This document shows positions 1 through 5,848 of a stretch of DNA of 11,016 nt, in pieces (position 1 is the stretch's first letter; each line of letters starts with the position of its first letter). The position numbers and the translations under genes were made by a program. The DNA is from CAZAQB01 sp964487155 (lineage in GTDB: Bacteria; Pseudomonadota; Gammaproteobacteria; Nitrococcales; Nitrococcaceae): NCBI GenBank assembly GCA_964487155.1, contig CAZAQB010000111.1, forward strand, positions 1 to 11,016. Direction: 5' to 3'. Under the pieces are notes generated by a model. It worked only from the letters and a program-made list of their open reading frames with translations, searched no databases and was not told the DNA's origin.

Positions 1-56
1 CTCAGTCCTCAGTCCTCAGTCCTCAGTCCTCAGTCCTCAGTCCTCAGTCCTCAATC
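1..56. repeat. heptanucleotide tandem repeat, unit CTCAGTC (x8)
   Basis: Seven perfect head-to-tail copies of the 7-bp unit CTCAGTC (1-49) are followed by one copy with a single change (CTCAATC, 50-56) and a decaying CTAA remnant. The array runs off the left edge, so its full length is unknown. It lies 11 bp downstream of the dciA-like stop codon, in the gap where lpxC would be expected next. On the complementary strand it reads GACTGAG. It has no spacers and no dyad, so it is a simple-sequence array and not a CRISPR or a terminator. Its copy number is probably variable by slippage; this is an inference. Confidence 0.95.
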
Positions 57-67
57 CTAAACGCGCC

Positions 68-520
68 TCACCCGCCGGCGCGGCGTGCCAGTCGCAGCAG
101 CGCCTCCCGCAGCCGGGGATCATCGGTGGCCCGGGCCGCGGCCTCCAGGGAAGCGGCCGCCTCCGCCGGCAGGCTGCGGCCCGCGGGGCGGGCGCGGCGC
201 GCCGCCGGCGGCTGCACCCGCAGCTGCAGCCGGCCGGGCCGCCGGCCCAGCAGGGAAGCGGCACACTCCAGTAGGCGGCCTCTCTGGTAGCGTAGCCGGC
301 TGGCCCATTCGCCGCCGTCCACCTGCAGGACCAGGGCGCGGTGGTCCAGGGACGCCAGTTGCCAGTGGCCGGCGGCCTCGGTGGGCAGCGCCCGCTGCAG
401 CGCCCGCTGCCAGTCCCCCAGGCGCCGGGCCTCAGCGGCCAGCCGTCCCAGCCGTCCCTCGGGACGCCGGAGCCACCGCGACAGGGGTTGGGGCCGGGTG
501 CGCCCGGGCGGATCGGCCAT
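68..520 (-). CDS. dciA: DUF721 / DciA-like replicative helicase loader
   Basis: Predicted 150-aa protein of the DUF721 (DciA) family. DciA proteins interact with the replicative helicase DnaB and help load it in bacteria that lack DnaC or DnaI. The visible core covers roughly residues 35-105: a basic helix, then a beta-rich stretch with alternating hydrophobics (residues 60-68), E71-W72-A73 followed by a basic helix, and an L-x-L-x-V strand near 98-102. This fits the compact KH-like DUF721 fold. The C-terminal tail is Ala/Arg-rich and low complexity. The ATG at 518-520 follows an AGGGG Shine-Dalgarno on the minus strand. The gene is divergent from secA, and a DUF721 gene beside secA is common in gammaproteobacteria (for example Pseudomonas), which supports the call. 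Sequence conservation in this family is weak, so the assignment rests partly on location. The function is inferred from the family. Confidence 0.82.
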   Translation of the reverse strand: MADPPGRTRPQPLSRWLRRPEGRLGRLAAEARRLGDWQRALQRALPTEAAGHWQLASLDHRALVLQVDGGEWASRLRYQRGRLLECAASLLGRRPGRLQLRVQPPAARRARPAGRSLPAEAAASLEAAARATDDPRLREALLRLARRAGG

Positions 521-533
521 GAACTGCAGCCCC

Positions 534-562
534 TGATTTCACTTGATGGGGTGCGATATAGT
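534..562 (+). promoter_or_regulatory. candidate sigma70-type promoter for secA
   Basis: A TATAGT hexamer at 557-562 matches the -10 consensus at five of six positions and sits in the only AT-rich patch of the dciA/secA divergent gap. The best -35 at 17-bp spacing is TGATTT (534-539), which is poor. TTGATG (543-548) is closer to consensus but lies only 8 bp away. Transcription from here would give a leader of about 90 nt before secA. The same patch could also serve dciA on the other strand (TACTAT, 563-558). The call is tentative. Confidence 0.3.
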
Positions 563-591
563 AGCCGTCTTTGCCGGCCGCGCCGAGGCGC

Positions 592-607
592 CCCCGCTGC
601 GGCGGGG
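592..607 (+). other. GC-rich hairpin in the secA leader
   Basis: CCCCGC (592-597) pairs with GCGGGG (602-607) around a 4-nt loop (598-601), 54 bp before the secA start. In enteric bacteria secA translation is controlled by the upstream secM arrest peptide. No secM-like reading frame with a signal sequence is present here, so this stem is the only visible structure in the leader. A regulatory role is speculative, and chance GC-rich pairing is possible. Confidence 0.3.
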
Positions 608-661
608 CCATGCCCGGATGGACGCGGCCTTCTCCCTCCAGCCAGGCGACAATGAGGCCCT

Positions 662-3388
662 ATGTTAAGCGCCATCGCCAAGAAGGTGTTCGGCAGCCGC
701 AACGAGCGCGTGCTGCGCCGGATGCGGCGGACCGTGACCCGCATCAACGCCCTCGAAGAGGATACCCAGGCCCTGGACGACGCCGCGCTGGAGGCGCGCA
801 CCGCTGAGTTCCGGGAACGCCTGGAGGCCGGCGAGACCCTGGACCAGCTGCTGCCGGAGGCCTTCGCGGTGGTCCGGGAGGCGGCCCGGCGGACGCTGGG
901 CATGCGCCACTTCGACGTCCAGCTCATCGGCGGCATGGTGCTCCACCAGGGCCGCATCGCCGAGATGAAGACCGGCGAGGGCAAGACCCTGGTGGCCACC
1001 CTGGCGGCCTACCTGAATGCCCTGACCGGCAACGGCGTGCACATCGTCACCGTCAACGACTATCTGGCCCGCCGCGACGCCGAGTGGATGGGGCGCATCT
1101 ATCGTTTCCTGGGCCTCACGGTGGGTGTGGTGGTGCCGGGCATGGAATCGGCTACCAAGCGCGAGTCCTACACGGCGGATATCACCTACGGCACCAACAA
1201 CGAATTCGGCTTCGACTACCTGCGGGACAACATGGCGCTGCGCATCGAGGACCGCATGCAGCGGGGCTGCGCCTTCGCCATCGTCGACGAGGTCGACTCC
1301 ATCCTCATCGACGAGGCCCGCACGCCGCTGATCATCTCCGGACCCGCGGAGGACAGCAGCGAGCTCTACCAGCGCATGAACCAGCTGGCGCCCCGGTTGA
1401 CCCGCCAGCAGGAGGAGGACGGCCCCGGCGACTATACGGTCGACGAGAAGTCCCGCCAGGCGTTCCTCACCGAGGAGGGTCAGGAGCGTGCCGAGCAGAT
1501 GCTGCGCGACGAGGGCCTGCTGCCCGAGGACCAGAGCCTCTACGAAGCCCGCAACATCGCCATGCTGCACCACATGAACGCCGCCCTGCGGGCCCATGCC
1601 CTCTACCAGCGGGACGTCCACTACCTGGTACGCGACGGCCAGGTGGTGATCGTCGACGAGTTCACCGGCCGGGCCATGGCCGGGCGGCGCTGGTCCGAGG
1701 GCCTGCACCAGGCCATCGAGGCCAAGGAGGGCGTGTCCATTCAGGCCGAGAACCAGACGCTCGCCTCCATCACCTTCCAGAACTTCTTCCGCCTCTACGA
1801 CAAGCTGGCCGGCATGACCGGCACCGCCGACACCGAGGCCTACGAGTTCCAGCACATCTACGGCCTGGAGGTGGTGGTCATCCCCACCCACCGGCCGATG
1901 ATCCGCAAGGACCACCACGACCTGGTGTTCCTGACCCAGAAAGAGAAGTTCGACGCCATCGTCGAGGACATCAGCGACTGCCACCAGCGCGGCCAGCCCG
2001 CCCTGGTGGGCACTACCTCCATCGAGAACTCGGAGCTGCTGGCCCGGGAGCTGAAGGGCCAGGACATCCCCTACGAGGTGCTCAACGCCAAGCAGCATGA
2101 GCGCGAGGCCTCGATCATCGCCCAGGCCGGCCGGCCCGGCGCCGTCACCATCGCCACCAACATGGCCGGCCGCGGCACCGACATCGTGCTGGGCGGCAAC
2201 GTGGACGTGGAGCTGGCGGCCCTCGAGGACCCGGACCCGGACACCGTCGAGCGGCTGCGCCAGGAGTGGCAGCAGCGCCACGACCAGGTGATCGAGGCCG
2301 GCGGCCTGCATGTGATCGGCACCGAGCGCCATGAATCCCGGCGCATCGACAACCAGCTGCGTGGCCGTTCCGGGCGCCAGGGAGACCCGGGCTCGACCCG
2401 CTTCTACCTGTCCCTGGAGGACAGCCTGCTGCGCATCTTCGCCTCCGATCGGGTGTCGGGGCTGATGCAGCGCCTGGGCATGCAGGAAGGCGAGGCCATA
2501 GAGAGCGGCATGGTCTCGCGCGTCATCGAAAACGCCCAGCGCAAGGTCGAGGCCCACAACTTCGACATGCGCAAGCAGCTGCTGGAGTACGACGACGTCG
2601 CCAACGACCAGCGCAAGGTCATCTACCGCCAGCGCAACGAGTTGTTGGAGGCCGACGACATCTCCGAGACCATCGCCGCGCTGCGCGAGGACGTGGTCTC
2701 GGACCTGGTCAGCCGGTACATCCCGCCCGGCAGTATCGACGAGCAATGGGACGTCCCCGGGCTGGAAAAGGTCCTGCGCGCCGAGCTGGCGCTGGATCTG
2801 CCGATCGCCAAGTGGCTGGAGGAGGACGACGACCTCGCGGAGGAGGGACTGCGCCGGCGCATCCACGAGGCCCTGGAGGAACGCTTCCGGGACAAGGAAG
2901 AGCAGGTCAAGGCCATCGGCGTGGACATGCGCGAAGTGGAGAAGAGCTTCCTGCTGCAGGTGCTGGATGCCCACTGGCGGGACCACCTGGCCGCCATGGA
3001 CTACCTGCGCCAGGGCATCGGCCTGCGCAGCATGGCCCAGCGCAACCCGAAGCAGGAGTTCAAGCGCGAGGCCTTCCAGATGTTCTCGGAGATGCTGGAC
3101 GGTGTGAAGCACGAGACCGTCAAGATCCTCAGCCACGTGCAGGTTCGCAGCGAGGAGGACGCCCGCGCGGCGGAGCCGGACGAACGCCCCATGGAGTTCC
3201 ACCACGAAGAGCGCGAGAGCCTGGCCGCCGGTGGTGGCGGCGGCCCCGCCGCCGGACCGCCCCGAAGGCAGCCCGAGCCGGAGAGCCAGCCGTTCGTGCG
3301 CCAGCAGCGCAAGGTGGGCCGCAACGAGCCCTGCCCCTGCGGTTCCGGCAAGAAATACAAGCAGTGCCACGGGCGCCTGCAGGGCTGA
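662..3388 (+). CDS. secA: SecA, preprotein translocase ATPase motor
   Basis: A 908-aa SecA, the expected proteobacterial length. It is the ATP-driven motor that binds SecB-delivered preproteins and pushes them through the SecYEG channel at the inner membrane. Walker A is M-K-T-G-E-G-K-T at residues 102-109, and the DEVD Walker B/DEAD box is at 209-212, both at the same positions as in E. coli. The DEARTPLIISGP segment and preprotein cross-linking domain follow. Next come the second nucleotide-binding domain with the G-M-T-G-T-A-D-T motif and the R-G-R-S-G-R-Q-G-D-P-G-S arginine-finger region, then the helical scaffold and wing. A Gly/Pro-rich linker leads to an intact zinc-binding SecB-interaction tail: C891, C893, C902 and H903. 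The ATG at 662 gives the canonical M-L-...-K-V-F-G-S-R-N start and has a weak GAGG ribosome site at 654-657. argJ follows after 3 nt, suggesting one transcript. Confidence 0.99.
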   Translation: MLSAIAKKVFGSRNERVLRRMRRTVTRINALEEDTQALDDAALEARTAEFRERLEAGETLDQLLPEAFAVVREAARRTLGMRHFDVQLIGGMVLHQGRIAEMKTGEGKTLVATLAAYLNALTGNGVHIVTVNDYLARRDAEWMGRIYRFLGLTVGVVVPGMESATKRESYTADITYGTNNEFGFDYLRDNMALRIEDRMQRGCAFAIVDEVDSILIDEARTPLIISGPAEDSSELYQRMNQLAPRLTRQQEEDGPGDYTVDEKSRQAFLTEEGQERAEQMLRDEGLLPEDQSLYEARNIAMLHHMNAALRAHALYQRDVHYLVRDGQVVIVDEFTGRAMAGRRWSEGLHQAIEAKEGVSIQAENQTLASITFQNFFRLYDKLAGMTGTADTEAYEFQHIYGLEVVVIPTHRPMIRKDHHDLVFLTQKEKFDAIVEDISDCHQRGQPALVGTTSIENSELLARELKGQDIPYEVLNAKQHEREASIIAQAGRPGAVTIATNMAGRGTDIVLGGNVDVELAALEDPDPDTVERLRQEWQQRHDQVIEAGGLHVIGTERHESRRIDNQLRGRSGRQGDPGSTRFYLSLEDSLLRIFASDRVSGLMQRLGMQEGEAIESGMVSRVIENAQRKVEAHNFDMRKQLLEYDDVANDQRKVIYRQRNELLEADDISETIAALREDVVSDLVSRYIPPGSIDEQWDVPGLEKVLRAELALDLPIAKWLEEDDDLAEEGLRRRIHEALEERFRDKEEQVKAIGVDMREVEKSFLLQVLDAHWRDHLAAMDYLRQGIGLRSMAQRNPKQEFKREAFQMFSEMLDGVKHETVKILSHVQVRSEEDARAAEPDERPMEFHHEERESLAAGGGGGPAAGPPRRQPEPESQPFVRQQRKVGRNEPCPCGSGKKYKQCHGRLQG

Positions 3389-3391
3389 GCC

Positions 3392-4612
3392 ATGCCCGGT
3401 CCTGAGGGGCTCCCGCCCCTGTCCCCGGTGGCCGGCGTCCGGCTGGGGGCGGTGGAGGCCGGCATCCGCAAGCCGGGCCGGCTGGATCTGGCCGCCTTCG
3501 AGTTCGCCCCCGCCACCGTCAGCGCCGGCGTGTTCACCTGCAACCGCTTCCGGGCGGCGCCGGTGCGCATCGCCGAGCGCCATCTGGCCAGGACACCCGA
3601 AGCCCGCTACTGGCTGGTGAACACCGGCAACGCCAATGCCGGCACCGGCGCCGCCGGGGAACAGGCAGCGCTGGCCTGCTGCACTGCCGTGGCCGAGGCT
3701 GCAGGGTGTGAGCGCGCGGAGGTCCTGCCGTTCTCCACCGGCGTCATCGGCGAGCCGCTGCCGCAGGCACCCATCCTGAACGCCGTCCCCGGCCTGCTGC
3801 AGAGCCTCTCCGAGGACGGCTGGGCCCGCGCCGCCCGGGCCATCCTCACCACCGACACCCGGCCCAAGGGGGCCAGCCGCCAGCTGCAGCTTGACGGCCG
3901 GCCGGTGACCCTCACCGGCATCGCCAAGGGCGCCGGTATGATCCGCCCGGACATGGCCACCATGCTGGCCTTCGTGGCCACCGACGCGGCCCTGGAACCG
4001 GGCCTCGCGCGGCACCTGTTGCGCGAGGCGGTGGCGGTGTCCTTCAACCGCATCACCGTGGACGGCGACACCTCCACCAACGATGCCTGCCTGCTGGCGG
4101 CCACCGGCCGGGCCGGCGGCGAGCCCCTGTCCGATCCTCGCTGCGCGGCGGCCCGGGGCCTCGGTGCGGCGCTCACCGATCTCTGCACCGAGCTGGCCCA
4201 GGCCATCGTGCGCGACGGCGAGGGGGCGACCCGCTTCGTCAGCGTGCAGGTCGAGGCAGCCGCAAGCCGCGCCGAAGCCGAGCGGGTTGCCTTCACGGTG
4301 GCCGAATCGCCGTTGGTGAAGACTGCCCTGTTCGCCGGCGACCCCAACTGGGGGCGCATCCTGGCCGCGGTGGGCCGGGCGGGGGTGGACGACCTGGACG
4401 TGGCCGGCGTCACCATTCATTTGGGGCCCCAGCGGATCGCCGCCGGCGGCGAGCGCAGCGCGGACTACAGCGAGGCCGACGCCGCCCGCTACATGGCCGG
4501 CGCCGAGATCGAGATCCGCATCGGCCTGGGGCGCGGCGCCGAGACGGCCACGGTCTGGACCTGCGATCTGTCCTACGAGTACGTCAAGATCAACGCCGAG
4601 TACCGCACCTGA
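3392..4612 (+). CDS. argJ: ArgJ, glutamate N-acetyltransferase / amino-acid N-acetyltransferase
   Basis: A 406-aa ornithine acetyltransferase. ArgJ moves the acetyl group from N-acetylornithine to glutamate, giving ornithine and recycling N-acetylglutamate in arginine synthesis. Bifunctional members also use acetyl-CoA. It is made as a precursor that cleaves itself into alpha and beta chains before a conserved threonine. That site is visible as K-G-A-G-M-I-x-P-x-M-A-T-M-L, with the nucleophile at T190 and cleavage after A189. Other family signatures are N-T-G-N-A-N-A-G near residue 73, D-G-D-T-S-T-N-D in the beta chain, D-P-N-W-G-R-I-L near 315, and the typical C-terminus Y-V-K-I-N-A-E-Y-R-T. 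The start lies 3 nt after the secA stop, with an AGGG ribosome site (3381-3384) inside the end of secA, so translation is probably coupled. Whether it is mono- or bifunctional cannot be told from sequence alone. Confidence 0.98.
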   Translation: MPGPEGLPPLSPVAGVRLGAVEAGIRKPGRLDLAAFEFAPATVSAGVFTCNRFRAAPVRIAERHLARTPEARYWLVNTGNANAGTGAAGEQAALACCTAVAEAAGCERAEVLPFSTGVIGEPLPQAPILNAVPGLLQSLSEDGWARAARAILTTDTRPKGASRQLQLDGRPVTLTGIAKGAGMIRPDMATMLAFVATDAALEPGLARHLLREAVAVSFNRITVDGDTSTNDACLLAATGRAGGEPLSDPRCAAARGLGAALTDLCTELAQAIVRDGEGATRFVSVQVEAAASRAEAERVAFTVAESPLVKTALFAGDPNWGRILAAVGRAGVDDLDVAGVTIHLGPQRIAAGGERSADYSEADAARYMAGAEIEIRIGLGRGAETATVWTCDLSYEYVKINAEYRT

Positions 4613-4627
4613 GGGCGTTTGGGGTCG

Positions 4628-4659
4628 GTTAATCAGTGAATCGGCTAATTCGTCGATGG
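4628..4659 (+). repeat. degenerate 8-bp tandem array, left arm
   Basis: Four consecutive 8-mers GTTAATCA, GTGAATCG, GCTAATTC and GTCGATGG share the loose consensus GYTRATYN. They form an AT-richer island just after argJ. The array is mirrored by the inverted array at 4700-4731. An isolated further unit, GTTGATCG, lies at 4666-4673 between them. Confidence 0.75.
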
Positions 4660-4699
4660 GGGTACGTTGATCGTCCCGTTCAGGGTCTGTCGGGGCTTC

Positions 4700-4731
4700 T
4701 GATCAACAAATTAGCGAATCAACTGATCAAC
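4700..4731 (-). repeat. degenerate 8-bp tandem array, right inverted arm
   Basis: Read on the minus strand, this stretch is exactly four 8-mers: GTTGATCA, GTTGATTC, GCTAATTT and GTTGATCA. It is the inverted counterpart of 4628-4659, and in both arms the third unit is GCTAATTY. With two 1-nt gaps, 4628-4652 and 4707-4731 pair at 21 positions, so the transcript could form a long imperfect stem. No T-tract follows, so it is not a standard intrinsic terminator. It ends 17 bp before the downstream start codon. Confidence 0.75.
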
Positions 4732-4748
4732 AGGCCCCACCCCGCCCC

Positions 4749-5732
4749 ATGAGCCTACGTCCTGGATTCCAGCTAGCCGCCCAGCCGGACATGCTGGCGG
4801 TGGTGGCGGCCGTGGTGCGGGACACCGCGGGCCGGGTGCTCATCGCCCGGCGCGCCGACCACCTGCACCAGGGCGGGCTGTGGGAGTTCCCGGGCGGCAA
4901 GCTGGAGCCGGGGGAGACCTCACGCCAGGCTCTGGACCGGGAGCTGGACGAGGAACTGGGCATCCGTCCCGCCACCTGCCGAGCGCTGCTACGCATCCCC
5001 TACCGCTATCCCGATCGCGCGATGCTGCTGGACGTCTGGGAAGTCACCGGCTTCACCGGCACCCCGGCCGGCCGCCAGGGCCAGCCGCTGCGCTGGGTGG
5101 CCGCCGACGATCTGCCCGGCTACCGCTTCCCGGCCGCCAACCTGCCCATCCTGGCGGCGGCCCGTCTGCCGGACCTCTGCCTGATTACGCCACCTCCAGT
5201 CGGACCCCGGGACGGGGCCTGGCTGGAGGGCGTGGAGCGCGCCGCCTCGGCGGGCCTCGCCCTGATTCAGCTTCGGGCGCCGCGACTGGCGCCCGACGCA
5301 TTCGCCCCCCTGGCCCGGGAGGCCTGCCGCCGGTCCCAGGCCCACGGTGCCCGGATCCTGGTCAACGGGCCGCCGGAGCTGGCCCGGGCTGCCGGCGCCG
5401 ACGGCCTGCACCTGTCGGCCGCCCGGCTGCGGGCCTTCCAGCGGGACGCGACGACGGCGTCGCTCTGGGTGGGTGCCTCCTGCCACGGCCCGGAGGAACT
5501 GGCGCGGGCGGTCCATGGCGGGGCCGACTTCGCCCTGCTCTCTCCGGTGGCCGCCACGCCGAGCCATCCCGAGGCCGAGCCTCTCGGCTGGCCGGGCTTC
5601 GCGGACTGGGTCCGGGATCTGCCCCTGCCGGTCTACGCCCTGGGCGGCCTCGGCCCTGCTGATCTGGAGGCGGCCCATGCCGCCCGCGCCCAGGGGGTGG
5701 CCGCGATGCGAGGGCTCTGGCCGGCCGTCTGA
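4749..5732 (+). CDS. Nudix hydrolase (MutT-like) fused to a ThiE/TenI-like domain
   Basis: A 327-aa fusion. The N-terminal half (about residues 15-135) is a MutT-type Nudix domain with a perfect G-x5-E-x7-R-E-L-x-E-E-L-G-I box at residues 50-72. Such enzymes hydrolyse oxidised dNTPs such as 8-oxo-dGTP; the substrate here is inferred. The C-terminal half (about 142-327) is a thiamine-phosphate-synthase/TenI-like TIM barrel: L-C-L-I-T-P at 143-148, Q-L-R at 174-176, G-A-D-G-L-H-L at 216-222, S-P-V at 265-267 and A-L-G-G-L-G near 297. Key ThiE ligands are altered: the N-D pair is N206-G207, and the T-x-T-K pyrophosphate loop is replaced by T-P-S-H-P. It is therefore probably not a thiamine-phosphate synthase. 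The same fusion sits near secA-argJ in Pseudomonas-like genomes. No clear ribosome site precedes ATG 4749. ATG 4791 would give 313 aa beginning right at the Nudix strand and is an equally plausible start. Confidence 0.92.
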   Translation: MSLRPGFQLAAQPDMLAVVAAVVRDTAGRVLIARRADHLHQGGLWEFPGGKLEPGETSRQALDRELDEELGIRPATCRALLRIPYRYPDRAMLLDVWEVTGFTGTPAGRQGQPLRWVAADDLPGYRFPAANLPILAAARLPDLCLITPPPVGPRDGAWLEGVERAASAGLALIQLRAPRLAPDAFAPLAREACRRSQAHGARILVNGPPELARAAGADGLHLSAARLRAFQRDATTASLWVGASCHGPEELARAVHGGADFALLSPVAATPSHPEAEPLGWPGFADWVRDLPLPVYALGGLGPADLEAAHAARAQGVAAMRGLWPAV

Positions 5733-5835
5733 GGCCCGGGAAGCTGAATCTCGTCCATACTCAAAGCGGTACGCCGGGCAGCGGCGGTCAGGCAGGGGCG
5801 CGTCCTGGAGCCGTTCCGGCACATCGGCCGTTGCC

Positions 5836-5841
5836 GGAGGG
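5836..5841 (+). promoter_or_regulatory. strong ribosome binding site that sets a TTG start
   Basis: GGAGGG is spaced 7 nt from the TTG at 5849-5851. This is near-ideal and favours that TTG over the in-frame TTG at 5831, which lies upstream of the motif and has no Shine-Dalgarno of its own. No ATG or GTG in this frame lies between the preceding gene's end and this point. Confidence 0.8.
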
Positions 5842-5848
5842 TGCCGCC

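Noticed and set aside
1..56. CRISPR array
   Set aside because: Units are 7 bp and contiguous with no spacers.
571..807. secM-like leader peptide overlapping the secA start
   Set aside because: No Shine-Dalgarno, no signal sequence and no arrest-like motif. The frame simply reads into secA out of phase.
37..999. A 320-codon minus-strand frame overlapping dciA and the start of secA
   Set aside because: It conflicts with both real genes and gives an Arg/Pro/Ser-rich translation typical of an off-frame reading.
665..4420. A 1,251-codon open frame on the minus strand opposite secA and argJ
   Set aside because: It is the antisense shadow of two highly conserved plus-strand genes in GC-rich DNA. 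Its product is low-complexity Gly/Ala/Val/His-rich and resembles no protein.
4628..4731. Intrinsic terminator after argJ
   Set aside because: The dyad is long and imperfect, and no T-tract follows the right arm.
4613..4748. TPP riboswitch upstream of the ThiE-like fusion
   Set aside because: No THI-box core (CUGAGA-type element with paired helices) was seen. The region is explained by the 8-bp arrays.
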